Below, one piece after another: positions 16,078 to 25,158 of a DNA stretch of 64,000 nucleotides. The notes below the pieces were generated by a model that saw only the letters and a program-made list of their open reading frames with translations, was not told the origin of the DNA and did no database searches. Each line of letters starts with the position of its first letter. The stretch's first letter is position 1. The position numbers and the translations under genes are program-made. This DNA is from Rodentibacter caecimuris. GTDB lineage: Bacteria > Pseudomonadota > Gammaproteobacteria > Enterobacterales > Pasteurellaceae. The DNA lies in assembly GCF_001019715.1 (NCBI RefSeq), contig NZ_BBXJ01000001.1:1116001-1180000 (forward strand), written 5' to 3'.

Positions 16078-18178
16078 ATTATTGATTAAGATCGGAATTG
16101 ATGCCGACAGCCAAGCGATACAACAGTTTGAGAAATTTCTTAAATCGATTGGTGACGGAACAGAAGAAGCGGCAGAAAGTTTGGGTGAGTTCGCACGAGC
16201 CATTGAAGATGCGGTAAATGAAGCAACTGAACAGGTTAAAGATATGCCGGAGTTTTCCGGATATATTGAATCGCTCGAAAAGTTGCTGGTCGAAACCGAA
16301 AATCTCTCACAAGATGAAGCATTAGACGCTTGGATAAATAAACTCATTGAAGGTGACGAATTGCTGTCTGCTTTTGGTGAAGGGTTTATTGAAAATAGCG
16401 AAGAGCTTGAGCAAGAGTTAAAAAAAACCGGTATTGGCGCAGAACACGTTGGCGTTGTTATCGGTAAGCTCAAATCTGCAATTGAGCAGAAGAAAAAAGC
16501 AGTCGAGCAAGACACAAAAGCAGTCGGTGAAAATACAGAAGCTGAAAAGGAAAATGCTGAAAGTGCGGACGATTTAGCCAATAAAATGATTAGCCTATGG
16601 GCGACAAAATACGGTGCTGATGGACTAATCGAAAAGTTTGAATTGCTTGGATTTAGCATTAGTAAAACTACGCTCAAAGTTGCGGCCTTTGGTGCGGCTT
16701 TTTATGCTGCGACTATAGGTGTAAAAAACTTTGTTGATGCGAATCTTAATGCGCTTGATGAAATCAAACAACTTACCGCCGTAACAAATGAATCTGCCAA
16801 TCAGATTTATCTTCTTGGAAAAGTAGCAGAGGTAAACGGCTCATCCGCTCAAGCTGCACAATCGTCAATTGAGGGATTATCCCGGGTGATTGGTGAAGCG
16901 GCTGCTGGTATTGGTCGAGGGGCTAAATCCTTTGAGCAATACGGATTAAGTGCGAAAAAAGCCAACGGCGATGTGAAAACCTCAAGCGAAATGCTGGGTG
17001 AAATTTCTGACAAAATGCAGAAGATGAGTGAGCAAGAGCAAATTGCGATGCTTGCCAAGCTCGGCATTGATGGCTCAATGATCCAAACCTTGCGTCTTGG
17101 TAATGATGAATTACGGGAGCAAATCGAACTCGCAAATGCGCTGACACTTGGTGTAGGTAATGCTGAAAATGCGGAAACTGCTGCAGCATTTAAAGATGCA
17201 TTAACTCAAGTTTCGCAAGTCCTAACCGCTATCGGTGAATATCTTGCGCTCAGAATCGCCCCTTCTATTCAACGGCTCGCTGAGCGGTTTACAAAATGGT
17301 TTACCGAAAATAACGAGTTTGTAAAAACGGTATTAAATGGTTTTGGCAAAGTACTTTCATTTTTGTTTGAGCTTGCCGCCGCTATTGACAACGTAGTTGA
17401 GCATACTATCGGCTGGAAAACAACGATTTATATTGTAGGGGTGGCGTTGTTATGGCTTAGTCGCAAAATGTTGCTTGCGTTTGCAACTAACCCAATCGGT
17501 TTAGTGATTGCAGCAATTGCTGCTTTATTCCTACTTGTTGATGACTTCATCACTTATCTTGAGGGTGGGGAGACCGCACTTGGAGACTTTTGGAAACCAT
17601 TTAAGACTGCGCTTTTATGGGTCAAAACCACATGGCAAAACTTTGTTGATAATTTCAGTGTAGATCCGATTGGTGCAACATTATCGCTTGTTACTGATTT
17701 AATCAAACTACCGTTTGAGCTTGGTTTTGCACTTGTTATTGGGCTGTGGAATCTTTTTACCGGAGAACAACTTGATTTAGATGTTATTGAAAAAGGTTTT
17801 AATAAAGTCACAGACTGGATTAAAGATCCGTTCAGGAAGGCGTTTGATTGGGTGAAAGGTTACTATGACCAATATATTGCCCCGATTGTTGATACAGTGA
17901 AAGGTTGGTTTGGTAGTGATGAATCTGCGCCAACGGGAACGGTGAGTCAAAACACGCAAGCTTATGATGCAATGATGTTTGATCCATCTTATGCAGCAGC
18001 GCCACAAGTTGCGGCCGCGGGTGTGAGCAGACAAACATCGAATGCTGATAACAGTGTGAAGAACAGTAATAACAAAATCACCATTACGCAAAACATTCAA
18101 GGTGCTGAAAATCCTAAGATGATTGCCGATCAAGTGGTGAGAGCGGTTAATAATCAATTGTCACCTATTGTGGGGTAG
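16064..18178 (+). CDS. Tail tape measure protein
   Basis: A 704-residue protein. The N-terminus is helical and charged (DADSQAIQQFEKFLKSIGDG), the middle has coiled-coil and hydrophobic transmembrane-like stretches (TIYIVGVALLWLSRKMLL; IGLVIAAIAALFLLVDDFI), and the C-terminus is polar. This is the tape-measure layout that sets tail length and helps DNA enter the cell. It follows the chaperone pair directly and its start overlaps the frameshift frame. Confidence 0.85.
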   Translation: MLLDELLIKIGIDADSQAIQQFEKFLKSIGDGTEEAAESLGEFARAIEDAVNEATEQVKDMPEFSGYIESLEKLLVETENLSQDEALDAWINKLIEGDELLSAFGEGFIENSEELEQELKKTGIGAEHVGVVIGKLKSAIEQKKKAVEQDTKAVGENTEAEKENAESADDLANKMISLWATKYGADGLIEKFELLGFSISKTTLKVAAFGAAFYAATIGVKNFVDANLNALDEIKQLTAVTNESANQIYLLGKVAEVNGSSAQAAQSSIEGLSRVIGEAAAGIGRGAKSFEQYGLSAKKANGDVKTSSEMLGEISDKMQKMSEQEQIAMLAKLGIDGSMIQTLRLGNDELREQIELANALTLGVGNAENAETAAAFKDALTQVSQVLTAIGEYLALRIAPSIQRLAERFTKWFTENNEFVKTVLNGFGKVLSFLFELAAAIDNVVEHTIGWKTTIYIVGVALLWLSRKMLLAFATNPIGLVIAAIAALFLLVDDFITYLEGGETALGDFWKPFKTALLWVKTTWQNFVDNFSVDPIGATLSLVTDLIKLPFELGFALVIGLWNLFTGEQLDLDVIEKGFNKVTDWIKDPFRKAFDWVKGYYDQYIAPIVDTVKGWFGSDESAPTGTVSQNTQAYDAMMFDPSYAAAPQVAAAGVSRQTSNADNSVKNSNNKITITQNIQGAENPKMIADQVVRAVNNQLSPIVG

Positions 18179-18179
18179 T

Positions 18180-18959
18180 ATGCTTAATTTTGCTCAAGTA
18201 TCCAATCGTCGAATTGGCAAGATTACGTTTGATGTTGTTTCGAGTGAAGATCATCAGTCGAATTTATCCATTACTGAAAATCCTATTGAATCTGGTGCGG
18301 CAATCGCAGATCACGCAGTTATTCAACCTAAACAGGTGACGATTAACGGCATTATGGTTGATCACGATCATAACGGATTTGGTGCGGATATTCCATATCT
18401 TGGCAATATTCGTGGAGGTGTTGATTTTTTAAATCGTTTGCCGCTACCGATTAATGTTGTAACAAAAACCGCTCAAACCTTAGCTAAAGCGGGGCGTGTA
18501 CTTAGTCAAAGTGCAAGCATTATTAAAACTGCTAGCGATGCAATTAATGGGGTGCGAAAAATCGCCCCATTTTTACCGGATTTCTCACTGGGGGGATTGC
18601 TGGATAGTTCGCTTGGTGGCGATGGTAGGGTGCAACAGTGTTATGCGGACTTGCTCGCTAGTCAAAAGTCCGGAGAAACAATTGATATTCAGACCGGCAT
18701 ACATCTTTACAAAGACATGCTCATACAGTCTATTGCGGTCAATCAATCACAAGACGGCAGTGCCACTTTCACGATTACCGCGCGAGAGATTTTTATTGTC
18801 GAAACCCAAACCACAAGCAGCGGTACATCCGCCGCAGGCAAAGATAAAAGTGGACGCGCGGCGACACAATCGGCAACCAAAACCCAACAAGGCACGACAC
18901 AACCCGTGGAAAAATCACCGAAAAAAACATCCGCACTTTTTAACATTTTCAAAGGATAG
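18180..18959 (+). CDS. Baseplate/tail protein (DUF6046-like)
   Basis: From ATG 18180 the product is 259 residues. The N-terminal half resembles tail proteins that follow the tape measure (FDVVSSEDHQSNLSITENPI, HAVIQPKQVTINGIMVDHD); the C-terminal half is rich in Ser/Thr/Gln. Likely a baseplate initiator or distal tube protein. The assignment is by position plus a modest motif match. Confidence 0.62.
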   Translation: MLNFAQVSNRRIGKITFDVVSSEDHQSNLSITENPIESGAAIADHAVIQPKQVTINGIMVDHDHNGFGADIPYLGNIRGGVDFLNRLPLPINVVTKTAQTLAKAGRVLSQSASIIKTASDAINGVRKIAPFLPDFSLGGLLDSSLGGDGRVQQCYADLLASQKSGETIDIQTGIHLYKDMLIQSIAVNQSQDGSATFTITAREIFIVETQTTSSGTSAAGKDKSGRAATQSATKTQQGTTQPVEKSPKKTSALFNIFKG

Positions 18960-18964
18960 TTAAG

Positions 18965-19267
18965 ATGAAACAAATCCCTCTCACATCATCACCCTATCAA
19001 GAACAAACGATAGAATTTAATGGCGTGAAAATTAGAATTACCTTGCGTTTTAATAGCGTAGGAAATTTCTGGGCAATGGATGTTTATGAACCGGTGAATC
19101 AACGTCAAATTTGCCAAGGGCAAGCACTTGCTTGTGGTGTGCCGATTTTATCGCGATCAATCCAACCCTATTATTTTTACCTTGAAGATGAGAGTGGTGC
19201 TCAATTAGATCCTGAAAGCGTAAGTGATTTAGGAACACGCTGTTTTCTCTACATAGGAGAGAAATAA
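18965..19267 (+). CDS. Baseplate plug family protein
   Basis: A 100-residue beta-rich protein of the type called baseplate plug (KQIPLTSSPYQEQTIEFNG, VKIRITLRFNSVGNFWAMD, GTRCFLYIGEK). It is thought to close the central hub. Its stop overlaps the next start (TAATGA). Confidence 0.7.
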   Translation: MKQIPLTSSPYQEQTIEFNGVKIRITLRFNSVGNFWAMDVYEPVNQRQICQGQALACGVPILSRSIQPYYFYLEDESGAQLDPESVSDLGTRCFLYIGEK

Positions 19268-20136
19268 TGATACAGTTCGGTAGGCAGTGGAAACTTGATA
19301 TTAGCAATGACCAAGAAACGCTAAGCATTGAGCAACTCCGCGTAGCGTTTGAAATCGACAAAACCATTAATGAAAAACCCAACCCAGCAAGAATCCAAGT
19401 GTGGAATCTTAACCGAAATCATATCAACCAACTTTTAAGCCAAGACTATAAAAAAGTCTCGCTGTCTGTTGGGTATAGTGAGATGAGGCAGATTTATACT
19501 GGAGATATTACTAAAACACGCATTCAGCGTGAAGGATTGGATTTTATTTTAACGCTGGAATGCGCCGATGGTTATCAAGCTTATACACGTTCCCGCGCCA
19601 AAACTACACTTAAAGCGGGCGCGACAGACAAGCAAATTGTGGAAGAAATCCAAAAAACAATGCTAAATGTTAATACTGGCGCAGTGGATATCCCTAACCA
19701 ACGGAAGCTCCCACGCGGACGCGTGTTAAATGGTAATAGCCGAGATATTCTCACTAAAATTGCCCGTAACAATGGCGCAGACTGGTCTATTCAAGATGGT
19801 TCGTTGGTGTTTTTACCAAAGGACAAAGTGCTGAATGATGATGCTGTCTTAATCTCACAAGAAACAGGGATGATTAACGCGCCGGAGCAAACGGATGAAG
19901 GGCTAGAAGTAACTTGTTTACTTAATCCGGCATTACAAATTGGCGGATTAGTGCGAGTGGAATCCATCATTGAGTATTTTAACGGTGATTACAAAGTTGT
20001 GAAGCTGATACACAGTGGTGATGGTATAGGCGGAAACTGGCAAAGTAAAATGATCGTAGTCGGTGGCAAGTTCAAAAAAGTCGAAAAAGAAAAGAGTAAA
20101 TCAGACAAAAGCAAGGGAAAGGATAAAAAGAAATGA
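19267..20136 (+). CDS. Baseplate hub protein (gp27 / protein D-like)
   Basis: A 289-residue protein with an N-terminal strand pair (FGRQWKLDISNDQETLSIEQ, RIQVWNLNRNHINQLLS) and a central KIARNNGADWSIQDGSLVFL, features of hub proteins of contractile tails. It ends in a lysine-rich tail that may bind the spike. It overlaps the spike gene by four bases. Confidence 0.72.
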   Translation: MIQFGRQWKLDISNDQETLSIEQLRVAFEIDKTINEKPNPARIQVWNLNRNHINQLLSQDYKKVSLSVGYSEMRQIYTGDITKTRIQREGLDFILTLECADGYQAYTRSRAKTTLKAGATDKQIVEEIQKTMLNVNTGAVDIPNQRKLPRGRVLNGNSRDILTKIARNNGADWSIQDGSLVFLPKDKVLNDDAVLISQETGMINAPEQTDEGLEVTCLLNPALQIGGLVRVESIIEYFNGDYKVVKLIHSGDGIGGNWQSKMIVVGGKFKKVEKEKSKSDKSKGKDKKK

Positions 20137-20777
20137 ATTATTCAATAGATTTAGCAACACCTGAAACGGCGACTGATTTACAAATCCAACAAGATCGCTT
20201 AAATCTGCACACCGCATTACCCGCAAAGGTCGTGAGTTTTGATCCGTCAAAACAAACCGTTACCCTTGCAGTACAAATTAAAATGCAGTTGGACGATGGA
20301 AGTGGTGCGGATATTCCGCCTTTGGTTGATGTGCCGGTGAGCTTTCCGCGCGGTGGAGGGTTTGCGGTAACTTTTCCATTAAAAGCAGGTGATGAAGGAG
20401 TAGCCATTTTCTCCGAACGTTGCATTGATGGCTGGTGGCAAAGCTCGGAAGCATCTTTACCACTTGATTTTAGATTGCACGATCTATCAGATGCAATGTT
20501 TATCCCCGGTATTTGTTCAACCCCTAGATCCATTAAAAGCTTTTTTACCGGTGGTTTATCAATGCAAACGCTTGATGGCAGCACTTATATTCGCATCGAA
20601 AATGGCTCAATTAAAATCAAAGGCAATATTGAGCATAATGGCGATACAGAACAAAAAGGCAAGTACAGCTCAACAGGTATTATATCAAGTGATGTTGATG
20701 TAATGGCTGCGGGTAAATCGGGCAAATCGCACAAACACTCAGGCGATAGCGGAGGCAAAACAGGAGAGCCGGAATGA
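20133..20777 (+). CDS. Membrane-puncturing spike, Gp138 family
   Basis: A 214-residue protein matching Gp138-type spikes: OB-fold part (ALPAKVVSFDPSKQTVTLAV, VPVSFPRGGGFAVTFPLKAG, WWQSSEASLPLDFRLHDLSD), then a beta-helix-like repeat (TYIRIENGSIKIKGNIEHNG), and an apex SHKHSG whose H-x-H can bind an iron ion. It pierces the outer membrane on tail contraction. Confidence 0.85.
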   Translation: MNYSIDLATPETATDLQIQQDRLNLHTALPAKVVSFDPSKQTVTLAVQIKMQLDDGSGADIPPLVDVPVSFPRGGGFAVTFPLKAGDEGVAIFSERCIDGWWQSSEASLPLDFRLHDLSDAMFIPGICSTPRSIKSFFTGGLSMQTLDGSTYIRIENGSIKIKGNIEHNGDTEQKGKYSSTGIISSDVDVMAAGKSGKSHKHSGDSGGKTGEPE

Positions 20778-21127
20778 GAGTAAGACGGTTAGATAAAAAT
20801 CATGATTGGACATTCGGGCAAGGCTTTGTGAATTATGCATCAGAATCTGAAGCGATTGCGCAGAACGTACAAACACGCCTTTTGTCATTTGCTAATGACT
20901 GGTTTCTAGATTTAAATCATGGCTTACCGTGGCTTGAACAAATGGGGCACAATGTCAATCTGAGCGATTGGGAAATCCGCATTAAGCGACACGTATTGCA
21001 AACAGAAGGTGTGATTAAGATCACAGAATATGAATCTATCTTTGATCCTGATACGCGACAATTAAAAATCACTATCAGCTATCAAGATATCTACGGACAA
21101 CAACAAACTGCACGATATGATGTTTAA
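20774..21127 (+). CDS. Baseplate wedge protein, gp25/DUF2634-like
   Basis: A 117-residue protein with the gp25-like pattern (DWTFGQGFVNYASESEAIAQ, LLSFANDWFLDLNHGLPW, RHVLQTEGVIKITEYE). Such proteins start the wedge. It would normally be followed by the baseplate J gene, but here 2.9 kb of accessory genes intervene. Confidence 0.7.
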   Translation: MRVRRLDKNHDWTFGQGFVNYASESEAIAQNVQTRLLSFANDWFLDLNHGLPWLEQMGHNVNLSDWEIRIKRHVLQTEGVIKITEYESIFDPDTRQLKITISYQDIYGQQQTARYDV

Positions 21128-21259
21128 AACACAGTCTAATTTTATGGTAAAAATTTGCGATCTATATCTCAAAATTGAAATAAATTTGGCTTAAAACTTA
21201 CAAAAACATTTTGGGTTTCGTAGAATGGGTGTTTCTATTTTTTACTAAGGAACATACTT

Positions 21260-22354
21260 ATGAACGCAACCAATATTATTGCGATAATCATTGTTATTTT
21301 GGCTTTCTGTAGTCCTTTTGCGTTGATTTACTGGATCGTAAGAAAAATAAAGAAATATATAGGGCAAAAAAATAAACCTTTATCTAATAAGTCAGAAGTT
21401 TATATAAAAAATAAGAGCAATATCAATACCTCAGTAATTCATAATCAAAATTTTAATAAAAAAATAAATCGTAAGTTACATATTGTTAGTGATATGAATT
21501 TAAAAAATTATACTAATGAAGAGATTATTGAGTTAGTATTTGATCCTTTTTTGAGGATAAAAACATTTTCAGATGAATTAAAAACAAATGTAACTTATCG
21601 AGATTATAATGGGAATATTATTTTTGATAGAACATTTACTGCGCTTGAGATGAGGAGTGAACGAATAGATAATTATCTGTTAATTCAATTTGCAAGATCA
21701 GATGGAGATGATGCATTTAAGCTGTATTTTATTGACTTATTAAATAATAAAGTGATATTTTCTGTATATCCGGAATTCTACTGGGATGAGGTGAATTCTT
21801 ATGATGGAAACATATTGGTGATAAAAAATAAATATGGTAGTTTTGAAGTAAATAATTTTGGACAGTTGGTTGATAATGTTACCTACTTAAAGGCTGTTGC
21901 AGTTTCTTACTCTATAGAATCTTTAGACGCTGTTTCACAATTGTTTAGTAAGTTAGACAAAAACAAAGATAATATTCAATTTTATCACTCTGTTTTAGAT
22001 GAATGTTTCGTCAAAATTCAATCTGAATTCCATGCTTTAGGTTATCTTGCTAATTTATTAAAAATAAAAGGTGAAATTTTTGAGTATCAAAATGATTTTT
22101 ATAATGCATATAGAGTGTATGCTTTGGGATTGAAGTTAAATGCTAAACTAAGCGTAAGGAATGCTATAAAAAGAGTATCAAAACAATTAAGACAAAACAC
22201 TATAGATTCTATCAACAAGTCAATTACATTTCTTGCTGACTCTTTGATTGCTAAAAATAAAGAGTTACGAGAAAAAAGTTTAGAGAAAAGCAGATTGGGT
22301 TTTGAAGAGGGTGTTAGAACAGGAAGAATAGTGATAAAAGAATCTGAAAAGTGA
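21260..22354 (+). CDS. Unrecognised membrane-anchored protein in the baseplate operon (moron)
   Basis: A 364-residue protein with one N-terminal membrane segment (IIAIIIVILAFCSPFALIYW) and a short basic stop-transfer, so the rest should be cytoplasmic. The body mixes a beta-rich section (LLIQFARSDGDDAFKLYFID, VIFSVYPEFYW) with C-terminal helices. I recognise no family. It is clearly more AT-rich than the tail genes around it and has its own terminator (22361-22388). It follows a 130-base gap in which I see no clear promoter. Such genes often alter the lysogen (superinfection exclusion, defence), but nothing here proves that. Confidence 0.6.
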   Translation: MNATNIIAIIIVILAFCSPFALIYWIVRKIKKYIGQKNKPLSNKSEVYIKNKSNINTSVIHNQNFNKKINRKLHIVSDMNLKNYTNEEIIELVFDPFLRIKTFSDELKTNVTYRDYNGNIIFDRTFTALEMRSERIDNYLLIQFARSDGDDAFKLYFIDLLNNKVIFSVYPEFYWDEVNSYDGNILVIKNKYGSFEVNNFGQLVDNVTYLKAVAVSYSIESLDAVSQLFSKLDKNKDNIQFYHSVLDECFVKIQSEFHALGYLANLLKIKGEIFEYQNDFYNAYRVYALGLKLNAKLSVRNAIKRVSKQLRQNTIDSINKSITFLADSLIAKNKELREKSLEKSRLGFEEGVRTGRIVIKESEK

Positions 22355-22360
22355 TGTCTT

Positions 22361-22388
22361 AGCCCTATTATAATAAGTAGGGCTTTTT
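22361..22388 (+). terminator. Intrinsic terminator of the moron gene
   Basis: AGCCCTA (22361-22367) pairs with TAGGGCT (22378-22384), followed by five T. It separates the moron from the downstream antirepressor leader. Confidence 0.75.
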
Positions 22389-22392
22389 GTTA

Positions 22393-22421
22393 TTGACAAG
22401 AACAAAACAAAGCAATAGACT
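22393..22421 (+). promoter_or_regulatory. Sigma70-type promoter for the C4/antirepressor transcript
   Basis: A consensus TTGACA (22393-22398), a 17-base spacer and TAGACT (22416-22421) lie directly after the moron terminator. It would transcribe the leader containing the structured RNA and the KilA-N gene. Confidence 0.65.
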
Positions 22422-22557
22422 TACCTGCAAGGTCTCAAAAGCCTTTATCGAAACTAGGATATTCACCCCGAAAGCGTGATTTTTTTGTATCTGAAATTTG
22501 TGATCTCTTTCTCTTTACCACAAGATTTAATGATACAAAAACAACAATGTAATCAAT

Positions 22558-22635
22558 GATCGACAGTGCGACTAATACAACACCCGAAAGGGGAATACGT
22601 CCGCTGGAGTTTCGACCAGTTTTGAGCTGTCGATC
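22558..22635 (+). ncRNA. C4-type antisense RNA controlling an antirepressor
   Basis: A 78-base structured element upstream of the KilA-N gene. The outer stem is GATCGACAG (22558-22566) with CTGTCGATC (22627-22635). Inside are a CCCGAAAGGGG hairpin and a CTGG/CCAG hairpin with loop AGTTTCGA (22608-22615). That loop is the exact 8-base complement of TCGAAACT, which occurs just before the KilA-N start codon (22673-22680) and again upstream at 22448-22455. This is the logic of the C4 RNA of phages P1, P7 and P22. Assignment rests on structure, complementarity and position; no database search was done. Confidence 0.75.
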
Positions 22636-22680
22636 ACCCTAACTCAAAATTAGGGCTTCTATCAGAAGGAAATCGAAACT

Positions 22681-23331
22681 ATGACAAATTTAACTATTCT
22701 TAATACTCAAATTCGCACCTTAGACGGTCTTTTCTCTTTAAATGATTTTCACAAAGCTAGCGGAGAAAACCCTAACCAAAGACCAAGCCTTTTTATTAGA
22801 AATAATCAGACCAAAGATCTTATTTCTGAAATTGAAAAAGACCAAAGCACAAATTTGTGCTTAGCTCAAAAATCAATCAGAGGTGGATTAAATGCAGGGG
22901 TATGGGCTTGCGAAGAACTCGTATTAAGTTACGCAATGTGGATAAGCCCTAAATTTCATTTAATCGTATTGCGAGCATTTTTAGCAATGCACCGGAATGA
23001 GCCTAAACAGCTTGCTTTGCCAACGCCCGAACGCACTTTCACCCTCAAACTCACTGAACAGGAATTATGCGATCTTTGTTGGCTATGGAAAGCGGCAGAA
23101 GCCATGCGTAACTTGCTTAAACTCATTGAACCTGCGTTAGATATACTTGGTTCTCGCTATGCGGGAGCGGCTCATTCCTGTTCCGTTGAATATCGCCGAA
23201 CGATTGAAAGCGCAAGAGATATACTCCTTCGCCCCACAGGCGAAATCAAAGAGCAAGGCACTTACCTTGAAGAAAATTGGCACAGAGTGCTACACGAACT
23301 CCGCAAAGGCGAGCTAAATAAAATCTATTAA
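22681..23331 (+). CDS. KilA-N domain antirepressor-type protein
   Basis: A 216-residue protein. The N-terminal 100 residues form a KilA-N domain (LDGLFSLNDFHKASGENPNQ, RPSLFIRNNQTKDLI, GVWACEELVLSYAMWISPKF, LIVLRAFLAMH). The C-terminal part is helical and differs from P1 KilA. Such proteins bind DNA or repressor and favour lytic growth when expressed. The start codon abuts TCGAAACT, the antisense target, so translation is probably blocked in the lysogen by the C4-type RNA. Confidence 0.82.
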   Translation: MTNLTILNTQIRTLDGLFSLNDFHKASGENPNQRPSLFIRNNQTKDLISEIEKDQSTNLCLAQKSIRGGLNAGVWACEELVLSYAMWISPKFHLIVLRAFLAMHRNEPKQLALPTPERTFTLKLTEQELCDLCWLWKAAEAMRNLLKLIEPALDILGSRYAGAAHSCSVEYRRTIESARDILLRPTGEIKEQGTYLEENWHRVLHELRKGELNKIY

Positions 23332-23390
23332 AACCCAACCAAAACCGACCGCACTTTTTTAAGCCTGCGGCGGTTTTCTGCACCCTAAAT

Positions 23391-23422
23391 AACCCTGAGA
23401 AATGACTTTCTCGGGGTTTTTT
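23391..23422 (+). terminator. Strong intrinsic terminator after KilA-N gene
   Basis: A 12-bp stem (AACCCTGAGAAA, 23391-23402, with TTTCTCGGGGTT, 23407-23418) and six T. An uptake word (ACCGCACTT, from about 23349) lies just upstream. It separates the two antirepressor genes. Confidence 0.85.
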
Positions 23423-23449
23423 ATTATCCAAAATTTAATAGGAGTAATA

Positions 23450-23971
23450 ATGAAGACATTAAAAGCAAAATTCTTAGGCTTGGATATTTTAGTAATTAAT
23501 CACGAAAATAAGCCTTACGTGCCGATGAAACAAATTGCCGAAAATATCGGTTTAGATTGGAAAGCCCAACATTCCAGAATTAAGCGTAACGAGGTTCTTT
23601 CCGAAGGTATGGTCATTATGACCATACCTTCAAATGGCGGCGGGCAAGAAGCCGTTTGTTTACCGCTTCATTATTTAAACGGCTGGCTTTTCGGGGTTAA
23701 ACCCTCAAAAGTAAAGCCGGAAATCAAAGCTAAACTGATCGAATATCAAAAAGAATGCTACGAAGTGTTATGGGATTACTGGACGCTTGGTGTCGCAAAA
23801 TGGGAAAATATTCGCCAACAACGTGAAGTATTGGAAGAAAATGAAGCTGAATCTAAAAAACGTGGTAGTGAAGCGGGACGGGCCTTGCAAAAGCGAAAAA
23901 AGGAAAAGTGCGCTTATGAAGAAGTTAGGCAACGATTAGCCCAAATGGAACAACTTGACTTTGCATTTTAA
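23450..23971 (+). CDS. P22 antirepressor N-terminal domain (P22_AR_N) protein
   Basis: From ATG 23450 (AGGAG upstream) the product is 173 residues. It begins with the P22_AR_N pattern: KAKFLGLDILVINHENKPYV, PMKQIAENIGLDWKAQHSRI, VCLPLHYLNGWLFGV. The C-terminus is a charged helix. Antirepressors of this type bind and inactivate a phage repressor. It has its own terminator and is unusual in lying inside the tail operon. Confidence 0.8.
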   Translation: MKTLKAKFLGLDILVINHENKPYVPMKQIAENIGLDWKAQHSRIKRNEVLSEGMVIMTIPSNGGGQEAVCLPLHYLNGWLFGVKPSKVKPEIKAKLIEYQKECYEVLWDYWTLGVAKWENIRQQREVLEENEAESKKRGSEAGRALQKRKKEKCAYEEVRQRLAQMEQLDFAF

Positions 23972-23975
23972 ATTG

Positions 23976-23999
23976 ACCGCATTTTATATGCGGTTTTTT
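23976..23999 (+). terminator. Intrinsic terminator closing the accessory insert
   Basis: ACCGCAT (23976-23982) pairs with ATGCGGT (23988-23994), followed by six T. It marks the right side of the insert just before the baseplate J gene. Confidence 0.75.
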
Positions 24000-24015
24000 A
24001 TTTATAGAGGTATTT

Positions 24016-25158
24016 ATGGCAAAACTCACAGAAACCGGCATCCAGATTGAGCGATTAAATAACATTGTGGCAAAGTTAGAAAGTGGTTTTCGCGAAATAT
24101 ACGGACAAAATATTGACCTTTCACCAAATACGCCAGACGGTCAGATGGTGGGGTTGCTCGCTCAAATTAGAATGGATATTGAGGAGTTATCTGAAAATAT
24201 TTATCGACAGCTCGATCCTGATGTGGCCACTGGAACGTGGCTTGAGCAGCGAGTGTCTTATGCTGGATTAATGCGTAGGAGTGCAAGCTATAGCTATTTG
24301 CGGTCAGTGATTTTGACAGGTGAACCAAACACACCACTGTATGCCGGTATTATCGTTTCAGATCCTCATAAAGTGCGCTGGGTTTTGACTGCCGACGTAC
24401 AACTTGATAGCAACGGTTCTGCGCGTGCTGATTTTCGCAGTGAACAACTAGGCGCATTTAATCTTGCGAAAAACACTGAGCTAACGATTGAAACGGTAAC
24501 TCTTGGATTTAATAGCGCAACTACTTTTGAAAATGCGGAAATCGGTGCAGAAGAAGAAACTGATCAGCAGTTGCGAGAGCGTTTCTGGGTAAGCCGAACC
24601 AAGAATGCGACGAATTCGGCTGAGGCTATTACAGCTAAAATCCGAGCGTTGCCAGATGTTGAGCAAGTCCGCACGCTTGAAAATAATAGTAATCAACGTG
24701 ACAAATTAGGAGTCGAACCACACTCTCTCAATATCATTGTAGAGGGGGGCGAAGACAGCCAAATTGCAGAAGTTATTTATTATAACAAAGGTGCGGGTGT
24801 GGGATTGCAAGGCTCAACTGAAGTGACTTTTCGGCGTGATAATGAGCCTCGTTTAATTCGTTTCGATCGCGCAGTAGCTGTTGATATTCAAATTTCAATG
24901 CGCTGTGTTCGATATGAAGATTTTACTGAAATTGATAAAGATGAGATTAAGAGATTACTGACGGCTCAAAAATTCAGCATTGGTCAAACCGTCTCGCTCT
25001 CACGTCTTTATTCACCGATAAATCAAGTTGGTGGTTTCTGGATTAAAGAGCTCAAAATTGCGCGCAAAGGACAAGCGTTGAAAGCAGAAAATGTGGTGTT
25101 GCAACCGCGTGAATTAGCTCGCATTTTGAGTGCAGATATTAGTATTGAGGTGGAATAA
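24016..25158 (+). CDS. Baseplate J-like protein
   Basis: A 380-residue protein typical of the baseplate J/gp47 family: SGFREIYGQNIDLSPNTPDG and GLLAQIRMDIEELSENIYRQ at the start, ATGTWLEQRVSYAGLMRRSA, ETDQQLRERFWVSRT, and SAEAITAKIRALPDVEQVR. It builds the baseplate wedge. The stop overlaps the next start. Confidence 0.9.
   Translation: MAKLTETGIQIERLNNIVAKLESGFREIYGQNIDLSPNTPDGQMVGLLAQIRMDIEELSENIYRQLDPDVATGTWLEQRVSYAGLMRRSASYSYLRSVILTGEPNTPLYAGIIVSDPHKVRWVLTADVQLDSNGSARADFRSEQLGAFNLAKNTELTIETVTLGFNSATTFENAEIGAEEETDQQLRERFWVSRTKNATNSAEAITAKIRALPDVEQVRTLENNSNQRDKLGVEPHSLNIIVEGGEDSQIAEVIYYNKGAGVGLQGSTEVTFRRDNEPRLIRFDRAVAVDIQISMRCVRYEDFTEIDKDEIKRLLTAQKFSIGQTVSLSRLYSPINQVGGFWIKELKIARKGQALKAENVVLQPRELARILSADISIEVE

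Noticed and set aside
16015..16677. 220-codon minus-strand frame opposite the tape-measure gene
   Set aside because: Serine-rich shadow of the charged coiled-coil coding sequence; no ribosome site or plausible neighbours.
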